Below are positions 33,339 to 45,239 of a stretch of DNA of 64,000 nucleotides, piece by piece. The DNA comes from Microvelia longipes. Lineage: Eukaryota > Arthropoda > Insecta > Hemiptera > Veliidae. The position numbers were made by a program, and so were the translations under genes. Each line of letters starts with the position of its first letter. The first letter of the stretch is position 1. A model generated the notes under the pieces. The model had not been told where the DNA came from and made no database searches. It saw nothing but the letters and a program-made list of their open reading frames with translations. The stretch covers positions 43,227,913-43,291,912 of the forward strand of contig JACMZG010001908.1 of the NCBI GenBank assembly GCA_018340805.1, read 5' to 3'.

Positions 33339-35833
33339 CGTATAACTAATATGAACGCGAAGCCAAAAGTACACTGCTATTAAATTAATTAATGCTCTGC
33401 CGGAAAAAATAAAAAGTATTGAGGAAAAGGATGATTTCTTGATGCATGTTATAAATGTTAATAGATAAACCTATTTATAAAATATCAGATTTTTATAATG
33501 CACGAGTTTTATAAAAATAATTTTAGTATTGATTAAAATTTATCGTTTGTTCAGCGTGGAGGTTTATTTGTTTGTATTGTTTTAAAAAATGTTTTATAAT
33601 GTTGTGACGCATTGCTATTGTATTGTCATAGCAGGCATGCTTTGTCATCATAGATATAGGCACTGATGATGACCATATATTTAACCCCTGGTTTAAACAT
33701 CCAAAAACTATTGTGGGAATTTCTTTATAACATTCTTGTAAACAAAATTTAAAACTAATGTCTTTAATTAAATAAAAATACTATAGAGGATTTTATTTAA
33801 TAGTCGAGGAATCTTACAATTGTTGAAAAAGTGTCATTTCTTAGTGTGCTAAGTGTTTTTTCATTTGCTTCTTCTTTTATTTTTTTTATTCTTGTTGTTA
33901 CTTTTCTTTTGGTTAAAGATTGAAGTTTAATGATGGTTCACAGTTGTTGAGGAAACTTTGCCTTGTAATAAAACTTCTTTCTTTTTATTATTCTAAACTC
34001 GAGACTTTTTCTTTTCCTTGATTTTTCTCTTTAATTTATTTTATTCTTTTAAAAGTTTTAAATTAAACGTATGAAGGAAAAAAGGCTGATTCGACTTCAA
34101 ATTAGTTCACTTTTAATGCTGTATTTTTATCTTGTTTTTTGTTTGCATTTTTTACAAAAAATTTAATTAGTCATTTTTGGAACCATTGGTCATTTTTCTT
34201 TTTATATGTGTTTACTCGTCCGTTCGTTCCATTCAAGATATGATTACTGTCTATCGTTTAGTTTAAAAATCCCCAAGGTCATAAGTATTTTGGGGATTGA
34301 CCAATCAGAGAAGCCGCTACCAAGCTCTCACTTAAAAAGAGAAAAAAATCCCTACCGCAATAACCGCTGTAGGGAAAAAACCTTCTTCCCGGCAATCGTT
34401 CACTTTGTTTGCGGTTCTTCTTTTGATTACATCGTTTTAAAAACTACTTTCAAATTAATCTTAAAAATTATATTTTAAAATAAAACTACACAAAAGAAAT
34501 GTAAAAAAACATCGCCAAAAAAATACTGGTAAAATAACCTGATTTGTTTACATAGTTTTTTCCAGCTCCCTTCTTGCAGCGATTTTTTTCTTAAGAATCA
34601 CTGGTGTCTAAACTGACCTGTCAAAATTTTTAAATTAAACGATAGACTGTAGGATTTGTTGTTACGGAATTCATTGTGGTCTTTAAATGTTGCTTCTCTT
34701 GAAGCACTCTATCTACTTTTGTATCCGGTGTAAAAGTAAATTGAAACAAACATCTTTACAGAAAATTGGATCAGTGGGTAAACTTCATATCCGACTTTCT
34801 GTTTCCTATTTTCTTTTAGAGGTTTCGATTTATTACTCTCTTTGGTCTCTCTACTTGACTGTTTTAGTAGTAAATATTTTATTAGAGTAGTAAACATAAA
34901 CTCTACGAACTTATCGATTGTTAAACCACATCTTTACTTTGAAATAGCTCTGCTTCATAGTATTAAATCATTTGATTCTACCGAGTTTGGCAAAACTTGA
35001 ATAGATGTTACAATATAATTGAACGAAATGCACGTAGGAGATGTAACAAGCAAAATAATATAATACATCATTTGACCAAAGGCGATTCTAGGAGGGCTTG
35101 AGCCCCCTGGTTTGAAATTATCCCCCCCTCCCGAAAAATCATATTGCACATTTCAATATGCAATTATCATAATCAATAATGCAATACATATAAAATCATA
35201 TCATATTTATGCAGTATTAAAAAAATTGATTTAACTAATAGAATAGTCCAAAGAATTTGGACTATTTGGGAAAAATTTGTTTTTAAGTTAATTGAAGTTT
35301 TAAAACTTTATTGGTATATTTATTATTTTATGTTTAAAAAAGACTTTATAGGGACCTCTTCTTTAAATTATTATTCGTTTTAAGAAGGAATAGGTTCAAA
35401 AATAATAAATATCACAATTTTTGCCGAGCTTTTGATATAATTCTATCCTTTTCATGACTTAACATAATATATAAACATTATAATAATGTTTGGAAAATAA
35501 CTTATTTATGTTAAGCCTTGAAAAAGATTATATCGAAAGCTCGGCAAAATTAGTTTTATTTATTATTTTGGGCTTATTCCTTATTATAACCAATAATATT
35601 TTATATATTTATTATTATAGCTATTATAATTATTCATAGCTATCTTCATTGTCTGCATTTCTCTTTTCGTCGAGTCTTTTTGATCATCAGGTTGACCTTA
35701 AAATAGCAGAGTGAGAAAAAAACTTGTGTGTGTAAGGGGACTTAAGCCCTCCCTAAAACATTAAACCATGACTAATGTCATGGTTTGACATTAGGACCTA
35801 TCAATTTCGGCGCCCTGATTAGTTAAAGATAAT
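33339..35833. other. No gene seen
   Basis: AT-rich interval. A degenerate hammerhead-like copy (GCACTGATGATGACCA, 33661-33676, followed by TGGTTTAAAC) and a C-rich decayed repeat (35070-35150) are present. The inverted words GCCGAGCTTTTGATATAAT (35423-35441) and ATTATATCGAAAGCTCGGC (35527-35545) make a 120-bp inverted repeat. Open frames at 34206-34478 and 34687-34890 lack family features. Confidence 0.5.
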
Positions 35834-36586
35834 AGTAATTTATAAACCAAGTAGGGAAACTCCTGTGCTGATAGCTGGATCATAAATAAAAAGTAGCTAA
35901 AATTGAAATAACTGCGCATGCGTTTTTTAGGATTTACGTTTTTTTACTTAATTTGATTGGCAACCCTGAAAACACTGTACTAAATTCTGTGAAATAATTG
36001 TTACAATAATTTAGTTAAAGAAAAAGAGAAACTGTAGTAAAGGTAAACCACATGTTTTTATTAAGATTTTGAAGAACAAACACTCCACAGTGTTTTGCTT
36101 TAAATGTAACTTAACATTACGACTCCTTTTATTATATTTAGAAGTTTTAGGTTAAAGTTGTTAAATCACTAATTACAATTAATATTTGAAGGGGGAAAAA
36201 CAAATATCACTCGCAAAAATGTACTAGGTTAAGTAGTGCACACGAAAAATAAAGTTTTATTAGTCGCGCGTTTTAAGTAATTTAAACACACTCCTAGTAT
36301 TTTAAGATATGCACTTAAGTCTCTAATAGATGTGACGAAATGTATTCCTTACTCAAATTTTTTATACTAAAATATTTACTAACTATTTTATACTAAAATG
36401 AGCAAATAAATGCAATAAAAACAAAAATTTTGAGTACCGTAAATAGTTTGTTTACATTTGTTAGGGTAAAACAAAATGGCTGCCGCACCCATAGGAAAAT
36501 TTAAGCCAACTCCCTAGTAGACAAAATGTGAACTACATGGTCTGACAGAAATCGCATTTGTTTCCCTACTTGGTTTATATATTACT
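35834..36586. mobile_element. 753-bp non-autonomous DNA element with 27-bp TIRs
   Basis: Left end AGTAATTTATAAACCAAGTA then GGGAAAC; the right end is its reverse complement with one mismatch (GTTTCCCTACTTGGTTTATA then TATTACT). The interior has no transposase. The right part (AAAATGGCTGCCGCACCC ... GCCAACTCCCTAG) recurs at 40685-40830, so this is a dispersed family. Confidence 0.75.
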
Positions 36587-37507
36587 TTAATACGAAACAG
36601 AAACAGAGTGAGGCATATTATGTCGAGCTATCAGTAATGACGAAAGTCAAATGATGGAAGAATTTCACCATTGGTTTGTCACTTTATATTGTGTTATACT
36701 TGTTACAATTATATTGTGTCATCATTTGCTTGTCACTTTATATTGTGTTATACTTGTTACACCTACATTGTGTCATCATTCGATATTCCCCATTTTACTG
36801 CACTTATCTACTTTCTGCCTTTGAGACAATTTCTTTTTTGAACTTTACCTAGAACTGTTTGTTTATTTTCCTTGCATGTATAAACAATTGAGAGAGTAGA
36901 AAATGGGATAAAATAAAGGAAAAATAAGCTTATTTTATCGCTTAGCATGCTAAGTAAAGCAGTTTGTCAAAGTCGCTCCTTCCTTTTTATTTTAAAACAG
37001 GAAATAGATGCTTTCGTATCAGCCAAAAAGGAGTATTTACCATTAAAATAAGTTTTTTTTCTTCCATCTATAACCCTTTTCTGGTTTAGGTCTACGTGGG
37101 CGAAGTACTGCGATCGCTCCCTCCTTATCCCTTGTTTCAGCTTCAATAAACCTTATTTTATCTGTACTTTGAACCCTTTCCGGTTGATTTTGTCTGGGAA
37201 ATAGAATTTTTATTGTTTTAAAAGTATCCTTACGCTTTAATTTTATTTATCGAAACTAAAAATAAGGCAACCTTTTTACTTCTATGCATTTTATATAATA
37301 AATATATATTTTAGAGTTCTAAAAGTATGTAAGAGACAGTTCGGCGCTAAATATAATTTTTAGCGCATTTTTAACAATTTTTTTAATAGGTTGATATTAG
37401 CTTTCTGAATGTTTATAATACGTTAAAGGACTGTCAATTACTTGTAAATTTTAAAAATAACTATACACCAATGACATTGTATATTTGTATTTAATATACA
37501 GGGTATC
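36587..37507. other. No gene; a short duplicated stretch
   Basis: Between 36675 and 36785 a unit of about 52 bp (TTGTCACTTTATATTGTGTT...) is present twice in tandem. Nothing else was recognised. Confidence 0.55.
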
Positions 37508-37730
37508 TGCCTCCGTAGCCGTGGTCATATAGTACTGGACTTTGGAACTGGAGGTCCGGGGTTCACAGCCCGGGCTATGCTCTCAGTTTTTATGAATAGA
37601 ATTTGATGTATAAAGATTTCGGCAACTTTAGCTTTACTTAAAGCATAGTAGATGTGACCCACCCGAGGTGGTTCCCACAGGGCGAATACCCTGAAGGGCC
37701 GAAAGGCCCTTAAACGGGCATTATTGTTAT
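37508..37730 (+). mobile_element. tRNA-derived SINE copy 2
   Basis: The head TGCCTCCGTAGCCGTGGTCA contains an A-box-like segment, and GGGGTTCACAGCCC is close to the Pol III B box GGTTCRANNCC. The body ends with the hairpin GGGCCGAAAGGCCC. It matches 13805-14030 across its length and its first 35 bases recur inverted at 59837-59875. It is the best-preserved copy. Confidence 0.82.
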
Positions 37731-37989
37731 TGCATTAAGTCTCCCCCCCCCACTATGAAATTTTTGAAACTTGTTGGGATCTTTATTGTGTATTGTGAAG
37801 TTTTTATGCGCAATGACCATTTGGGCGCAGCGTCCTATTGGCACCTTACTTTGCAATTTCAAATTGGACCCCATATGTTTTTTTGCTAATTTTGAAATAA
37901 TAAAGAGTGTCTAAAAAAATTAAAGTTAAAAAATTTGTGTTTTTAGGCGTTTTGTGTTTTTTAGGTAGAATAACTTCTATTGTATTCTT

Positions 37990-38120
37990 AGCAGGGTTGT
38001 GATACATACGGTAATTACCGCATTTGAACGGTAATTTGATACTCTGTACGGTAATAAACCATTACCGTACGCTAAAAGTACAGTAATTGTACAGTAAATT
38101 GTGTCAATTGTACAGAATCG
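37990..38120 (+). mobile_element. hAT-like element end
   Basis: CAGGGTTGTGATAC at 37993 resembles hAT terminal repeats (CAGGGTTG). It is followed by a subterminal cluster of the 8-mer ACGGTAAT and its complement ATTACCGT (six or more between 38010 and 38125), as hAT ends often have. The other terminus was not found; a related terminus in reverse, GATTGGCAACCCTG, lies at 35957. Confidence 0.4.
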
Positions 38121-38990
38121 TACGGTAATTTTTATTGTTATAATATTGTTTTATTTATATTATATTATAATATTGTTATTATTTTTGGTTTAGTATTATT
38201 GTATATGAATATTATTTTATTTCATTTATGTTTATGCTATGTTCTAGAAAAAAAATTACTTAATATTATGAATATTGTTGGCCATATTAGATTCAAAGGA
38301 TATTTCGGTTTAAAGCTTAGCCCTTTTACTTAAAAACTTAGGCAGGGAGATAAATATTTACTTTCCCGAGATCCTTTAAAGCTAAGTAAGGTCTCTTGAA
38401 CGTTTAAATAATTTGAATAGGGTTTACTGACTCTGTAAATATACATCCAACCTTTATTTTAAAGTAAATTAAAGAGATTTTGGTACTTCAGAGGTTGCAC
38501 TACTTAGCTGAAGCATTTTTTTTAAAGTACGAGTAAATATGCTGCAAAATTTTCGACTTTTGCTTTTTTATGTTCTATTCAGAATGGTGAAAGCATTGTT
38601 ATAGCAAGAAAAAGAAACGTTTTAGTTTTGACTTGTGTGTCAAAATTATTTCAGTAGAAACCTTCGAAGAAGGTTATATCGTAGCACAGATCTTTAGATA
38701 TTTGAATGTACCTTAAACCGAAGGTCTAATTTTACCATAATAACAAGATAGTTGAATGAGTTTTAGTTAAGGCGAGGTCTAAGTCTAGAAGATAGAAACA
38801 GGTGGAACAATAGAGTCTTGTAATGGATTGCATCAATTTTTTTGCTTGTTATGCAATATATAATATAATACAATATATAATATAAGACATAATAATATGC
38901 CATTTACATGTCTTAATTTATTGTTTGTATAAAATAGTATTTTATTTATTACATAATTTGTTAAAAGACCTTATGGTCTCATACAAATTT
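38121..38990. other. No gene; flank of the assembly gap
   Basis: AT-rich. The last 40 bases before the gap (TTTGTTAAAAGACCTTATGG...) occur inverted at 44548-44590. Confidence 0.5.
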
Positions 38991-39000
38991 NNNNNNNNNN
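38991..39000. other. Assembly gap (10 N)
   Basis: Ten unknown bases join two contigs. Distance and orientation across this point should not be trusted. Confidence 0.99.
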
Positions 39001-39284
39001 CTGCGCCGAATATTTTGTTGTTGCAGTTTATTCGCACGCTGACTAATAGGCCGGAACATTTTTTGTTTTTATTTGACTGATAAATCAGGTTATATGTTGA
39101 ACTATGAAAGCAGATAGGTACCTTTAAGCTCTAATAATTTAAAATAAAGTTATGCATGAGTTAATAATATTTAAATATTTTATAAAGTTTAACGATAGTT
39201 ATTTATGCACGGGATGAAGTAGTTGTACAGCTCAGTAAAGTTTGTAACCTTAAGGCAGCGCCGAAGGGAAACTTCATTAGGCTC

Positions 39285-39560
39285 AAGAGCACAGGTAGGC
39301 GCGGGGAGTAAAACTATTTAGCTCCCGAGGCTTGCCGAGGAGTTTACTAACATTTTGGCTCCGAGTTGACGAGAGAAGGATTTATACCGAGAGCTGAAAC
39401 TTGTATCTACACTTAGATGAATCGTAATAATAACGATTAAATAGATAAAACTAGTTAGCTCCCGAGGCTTGCCGAGGGGTTCTAACATTTGGCTCCCGAG
39501 GCTGCACGAGAGCTAAAAAAACTAATATACGAGAGCTAAAATATTTCTCTACGACTGAGA
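39285..39560. repeat. GC-rich dispersed repeat CTCCCGAGGCTTGCCGAG
   Basis: Two or three internal units of GCTCCCGAGGCTTGCCGAGG with TTTACTAACATTTTGGCTCC. Inverted relatives are at 44985-45135 and a degenerate one at 58325-58440. The unit has internal symmetry (CTCCCGAG...). Confidence 0.7.
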
Positions 39561-40684
39561 AACTAATACTAACAACTATTAATATTTCTTCAGCTCTGAT
39601 TGTCTATTTGTGTTAGTTTAGTTCTATTCTTACATGTCATTTACTCTGATGAGGAGAGATAAAGCAATCTTACATTTTTTATTGTAGCTGTCAATGGATA
39701 ATGATGTATACTGTAGTTTGTAATTTAACATTAGCTGTGTATATTGTATATTCTACCGTAGTAAACATACACCGAAAAAATCCTAAAAATTTCTTAAATT
39801 CATAATTTACTAAAAATTCGTGTCAGTTGGCCAACACTTTCTCCCTAGGAGAAGTACATTTACAGTGTGAGTACAAGACTTAAGTAGATTTACATACAAG
39901 GAGAGATTAAAATAATTTTCTCGCTGCCCATAGCTTGTATAATCATTTTTGAAAAGCTAACCTGTTTAGAGCCCCCCCCCCCGGCTTCTCCCTGATGGTA
40001 TTGTGGTAGCACTGAAAAACTCCGCAGTTGGTCTATTGAATAAAGAATCGGGCCAGCTAACCTGCCCGTCATTCTCCATCTCTCACTATAACAATAATTT
40101 GATATTGTTTTTCTGTTTGTTTCTTCATGGTGTCGTTTTATTTGTCTAAATATTTCTTAAACAATTACTTAAGAGTGCAACCAATACTTATATTCTCATT
40201 ATGTACTCATTATTTTTGGAATGACTTCTTAACCCTAACAATCAAGCGTTTTGTTTCGTCGGCTTCTTAACCCGTCTTGGAGCGTTTCGAAATTTAATTT
40301 TAAATACAATCTTTAAAACGTTTTTTTGATTGGTATTGTAAAGTTGCAGAATTTGATGGTGTAATTGTTTCTTCGGGGCGTTCCTTGCTTTTCGTTTTCT
40401 CTCATTTTTTGCTCTCTTTCTCTTTAAAAACGCGAAGTATGTGATAGCAACTAATTTTTTACTAGTTTGCTAATTAACTGTTTTAGACATTTTAGGAATG
40501 TCGTTAGAAATAGAGAGACAGTCAAATAACAGTTCGCGAAAAATTTATACTGCACATGCTCGCGGACTCGCTTCGTATCTTCAAATAGTTAAAAGCATCC
40601 GTATTATTCTCAGCGGTACCGTAACGTATTACATATATTCTATCATATAATATAAAGAAATCTGGTTTAAAACAAAAAAAATAG
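39561..40684. other. No gene seen
   Basis: AT-rich interval. 40585-40625 (GCATCCGTATTATTCTCAGC) belongs to the dispersed family described at 52900-53710. Confidence 0.45.
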
Positions 40685-40830
40685 TTACCGCGTAATGTTG
40701 TTTACATTATAGGGTAAACAAGATGGTGCCCTATGAAAGTTTTGAGCCAACTCCCTAGCGAAAAATATGAATACATTCCATGTGCTGAGAGAAATTCACA
40801 TTTGTTTCCTACTTGGTTTTATTTTTAACG
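40685..40830. mobile_element. Partial copy of the 753-bp TIR element
   Basis: TTTACATTATAGGGTAAACA through GCCAACTCCCTAGCG to TTTCCTACTTGGTTTTA matches 36450-36577 of the complete element. Only the right end is present. Confidence 0.7.
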
Positions 40831-41639
40831 GAGTAAATATATTTGACCATTGGATGACCACCCTTCCCCTTATTCTGTCAACTGACTTCTTATTGACGTA
40901 TTACTGATGCAAACGGAAACTAAATACATCATACTAATATTTATGTTTACATTATTTGGTAATATGCCCTGCTTGCAATCCCGCCGGAATATTTTCTTCT
41001 TAAAAGGAGTAAAGATTGTTATTTAGCTGTTTATGTTTTTACGGTTGAATGTTGGCCATTAGTTATATGTTTGTATGCGTTTGTCTATAGAAAGATATAG
41101 GTAAAAAGTTGGGGTGCAACTGCGTTAAGTGATAGCACGTTTGAGATTTATAACTTGTTCAAGTGATCTTCGGTTTCTTGGTTGTGATATAACACTATAT
41201 TCAGCAATTTCCTTGTAGCATTAATATTTTATTTTACTTTATGTTTAATTGACTAAAAGTACAACTTGAAATAAACCAATAAGTAGAATTCCGGAATCTA
41301 TTCAAGTTTATAGAATCAGGGTTGAATGAGAGTTGGAGTTACAGATTTGCTTAATGAATGATAGCAGCTCTCATCCTCTGGTGACACTGGATGTATACAG
41401 AGGAATCTAAGATGGCATTGTGCTCTGGTAGTAGATATATCAGGCTAATCTACCTTAACACTATTTTTATTTAGAAAAGTGTGCATTGTGTTTCGGGTAG
41501 ATCTATTTGCTTTATGTTGCATTAGTAGAAAATATTATAAGATTCAAATTCAAAGCTTCTGTTCATTTTTACAGGATAGTGCAGTTGGAGCTTTAGATTC
41601 AACAAAATCCGATTATAAGCTTTTTATTGAGCGCTTACC
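40831..41639. other. No gene seen
   Basis: AT-rich interval without recognisable coding or repeat structure. An 83-codon frame at 41479-41730 runs into the next minisatellite and is not a gene. Confidence 0.45.
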
Positions 41640-42215
41640 TTTGAGACTGTCACTTTACTTCCTTCTGACCTGTCACTGTACTTACCTTCTGACATGCACT
41701 GTTACGTACTTCTGCATGTCCTGTACTTAACTTCTGACATGTTACTGTACTTACCTTTGACCTGTCACGGACTTACCTTCTACAGGTCTGTACTTACCTT
41801 CTGACGATGTCTGTACTTTACCTTCTGCACTGTCACTCTACTTACTGTTCTGACACTGTCACTGTGCTTTACCTTTAACTTCTGTCCTGATTACTTCTGC
41901 CTGTCCATCTACTTACTTTCTGACACTGCACTGAATCCCCTACCTTCTGACACTGTCACTCTACTTACTTTCTGACACTGTCACTGTACTTACTTCTGAC
42001 ACTGTGCACTGTTACTTCTTTTTGGAACCTGTTGTACTTTACTTCTCGACACTGTGCATGTCACTGTACTTACCTCTGACCTGCACTGACTTACCCTTCT
42101 GACACTGTCACTGTACTTACCTTCTGACACTGTCACTGTACTTACCTTCTGACACTGTCACTGTACTTACTGTTCTGACACTGTACTGTACTGTACCTGA
42201 CACTGTTACTGTACT
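41640..42215. repeat. 25-bp minisatellite
   Basis: Unit CTTACCTTCTGACACTGTCA plus CTGTA, more than 20 copies. It is noisy at the left and nearly perfect between 42090 and 42170. Confidence 0.9.
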
Positions 42216-42497
42216 TACACCTTTACAATACAGTTTGTTGGCTTTGGGAATTAGATGTGAAGCTTTACCGTTTGATAGGTTCTCTAACTTTGGTAGTAGT
42301 ACCTTTTTTGAATTTGACTCTGCCAATGCCCAGATTAAAAAGATTCTGAACCTTGTCCGGGGGGATAGGTATTTCTGACCTGGTCTTATTAAGAGTACGG
42401 GCAGTAGACCTTGGTCGCAGTGCTAAAAGGGTACATCCTCGACCCAACCCCCCAAATAATTTTAATAAAACATAAATATTGTTTAAAAAGAAGATCG

Positions 42498-42775
42498 TCA
42501 AAAAATCTCTCCACAGTTAAAGATTTTATTAAAAGTAAAGCAGAGGGCTTTCAACCTAACAAGAGGTCATCATCAGTGCCTATTAAACAAATAAGACAAT
42601 ACATGTCAAAACTAAACCCATACATAAAATTACAAATTATTCCAAAGAAAACAGATGAATTACAGAAATGGAGTGATAAATAAAATATAAATAAATAAAT
42701 AAAATGTAAAAAAAACTCAAAGTATAAAAGTGTTGGTAGTTTTAAATATAAAACAATATTCATTATGTTTAGAAT
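42498..42775 (-). repeat. Dispersed repeat with hammerhead-like core (copy near 42.6 kb)
   Basis: Reverse orientation: GGCACTGATGATGACCT, loop CTTGTT, AGGTTGAAAGCC, CTCTGCTTTACTTTT. CTGATGA at 42570-42576, GAAA at 42549-42552. Collinear with 31603-31885 including the flanking AATAAGACA...CAAAGAAAACAGAT part. Confidence 0.78.
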
Positions 42776-43139
42776 TATCATTCAATTATGTTTTAGAATT
42801 ATCATTCTAAAACATAATTTATACAAATAACACTAGAAGAAATCAAATATACTTTTGAAGAAATATAAAAACTTTAACAAAGATAAAATGCATATGAAAT
42901 AAACAAGATAAAAGAAAATATGTTAAGAGAAAGCGGTGAATGTGGAATGTCTTCTTAAAAGGGATTTGTAGAGTAAATGTTCGTTAATGCCTTACGAAGT
43001 ATAAGTTCTTGGAAAAACTTTTAAGATACAAGTTGAAAAGCTTAAAATTATTATCTAAAATTAACAGTGTAAACTGGAAGCAACTCTTCCCTATTAATTG
43101 TGAGATGAGAAAAAATATTTAAGAAAGAGCAGCTTACGT
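42776..43139. other. No gene seen
   Basis: AT-rich. TGTTTTAGAATTATCATTCTA (about 42765-42815) is locally duplicated and inverted. Nothing else was recognised. Confidence 0.45.
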
Positions 43140-43620
43140 ATTATTTTCTTTATCAACTATGAATTGAAATTCTAATATTTATTTTATCAAATTATTTACA
43201 ATATTTTATTATTTTGTATTTACTAAGAATTAAAAGTAATCATATTTTTTATTAACTTATTTAAAACATATTATTTTTTAATTTTATCAGCTAAGAATTA
43301 AAATTCTAATATTTCTTTCATTAACTTATTTAAATTATATTATTATTTCTTTACTACTAGAATTAAATTCTTAATATTTTTTTTTACCAGCTTATTTAAA
43401 ACATATTATAATTTTTTTACCAGCTAAGAATTAAAATTCTAATATTTCTTTCATTAACTTATTTAAAACATATTATAGTTTTTTTACCAGCTAAGAATTA
43501 AAATTCTAATATTTCTTTTATTAACATATTATTATTTTTTTTATTAATTTAGAATTTAAATTCTAATACTTTCTATCAACTTATTTAAAATATTATTTTA
43601 CCTAAGACTTGAGTTGTAAA
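43140..43620. repeat. About 60-bp AT-rich tandem repeat
   Basis: Unit CTAAGAATTAAAATTCTAAT then ATTTCTTTCATTAACTTATT then TAAAACATATTAT..., six to seven copies. GAATTAAAATTC inside it is an inverted repeat. Orphan units also occur at 45200-45250 and 45580-45665. Confidence 0.85.
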
Positions 43621-43745
43621 GGTAGGTTTTCATATGTAGCGACCTTGCCTCGTAAACTTGTTTTACGTCTCTAATTAATGATTGGTGTTAGAGTCGAGGA
43701 TAGACTCCATTTGTACTGCGACTGGAAATCTATTGTACACATATG

Positions 43746-43879
43746 TACGTCCCTAAGGACGTAAAACACACATTTACGTCCCTTGGGACGTAGAACATAT
43801 TTTCGTCCCTAGAGATGTGAAACACACATTTACGTTCCTAGGGATGTAAAACAAATATTCACTGCCCTAGGGACGTAAT
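43746..43879. repeat. Array of near-palindromes ACGTCCCTAGGGACGT
   Basis: Five units of about 29-31 bp, each with a variant of the 16-bp palindrome ACGTCCCTAGGGACGT separated by AAAACACACATTT-type spacers. Confidence 0.82.
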
Positions 43880-44547
43880 AATTTTAACATCAATTTAAAT
43901 ATCCACATTAAACTTTTATTGTAATCTTTTCTATTCATCCATCATCAATACTACTTTATAATAAAGTTTACTAACTATCTTTTTAATATTAATGCTTTTA
44001 ACTAGATTCTTTATTCAAGTGTATAAGCGCCAATCTCATGTAATGACAGAAGTTGTTGCAATCTAACTACCCAATCCATTTCTAATATAAACATACTATA
44101 CATGGTTATTATTTATCTTTTAATTTGAATTAAACAACTAAATGTATAGATTTGAATTATTAAAAAAAATAAAAAAACATTATAACAGTTATTTTATAAA
44201 TTAGAAAAACAAATTTCTAGAAATTCAATGAAAGCTCTTATTTAAATTAAAAAAAAGGTTTTTTTCGATTTTTTCAATCTCTTCTTCTCAAGTCATTTAG
44301 CTCTTTTATGTATGTGTTTCTGTGTATGTTATATATTTATGTATGTACATGTACATATATAATGTATTATTATTTTTATCAATCTTTCTTCGTTTTATAG
44401 CTTAAATGATTCTTCTCTATTATAATTAATTTTCTAAATACTCATTAGACACTTTCTCTTGCAACAGCTTTTGCTCAAAAAGTATGTATTTCTTTATTTT
44501 TAGTTATTTCCTTGTGTTTACTTCTTTTACTTAAAATGTTTTTTAAG
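43880..44547. other. No gene seen
   Basis: AT-rich interval without recognisable features. Confidence 0.45.
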
Positions 44548-44590
44548 CAATTTGTATAAGACCATAAGGTCTTTTAACAAATTATGTATA
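44548..44590. repeat. Inverted copy of the left flank of the assembly gap
   Basis: AATTTGTATAAGACCATAAG and onwards is the reverse complement of 38948-38990. Confidence 0.75.
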
Positions 44591-44870
44591 ATAATATAAA
44601 AAATAAATAAATAAAAAATATAGTAATAATAAATAAAAAAATCCACACTAAATTATACACAGAGCATTGCCCTGTGTAGAACGTCACCGACCCTTCTTGC
44701 CAATGTGTGCATGTATGCAAACTTTAAAAAAGCATGGCAATTCAAGTGCAGTGGCTATATAGAGTCATCTATGCCAAAATGTGTACTAAAAAAATGAAAC
44801 CCAATTGTTATAAATCCTTCAAAATGTAATTCTCATTCCTATTCATCATCATCAACAAATTTTAAAAATT

Positions 44871-44905
44871 ATTATATATATATATATTAATTATATATTA
44901 TATAT

Positions 44906-44937
<32 letters not shown>
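44871..44937. repeat. (TA)n microsatellite
   Basis: Interrupted TA tract. Confidence 0.9.
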
Positions 44938-44974
44938 TTCACTTATTATCTAAATTGTAAGTAAAATACACGAC

Positions 44975-45175
44975 AGGGATCAAAGAATTTCAGCTCTCGT
45001 ATTGTCTTCCTCGGCTAGGCCTCGGGAGTAAATTTTAGTTATCTGCCTAAGCAAAGCCTCGGGAGCTAACTCGTTTACTCCTGTCGGCCTTACGGCCTCG
45101 GATGATAATGAAGTTTTCACATACGACTCCGCCTAATGTGATAACTTGGCCTGGAGCTGTAAAACTTTCCTCTCC
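44975..45175. repeat. GC-rich dispersed repeat, inverted copy
   Basis: GGCCTCGGGAGTAAA, AAAGCCTCGGGAGCTAA and GGCCTTACGGCCTCGG are the reverse-oriented relatives of 39285-39560. Confidence 0.65.
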
Positions 45176-45239
45176 TCCTTGCCGTGTAAATAACTATTTC
45201 TATCAACTAAGAATTAAAGCTCTAATATTTATATTATAT

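Noticed and set aside
42117..42501. Overlapping minus-strand frames near the 25-bp minisatellite
   Set aside because: The translations are dominated by repeat-derived VSTVTVS-like strings.
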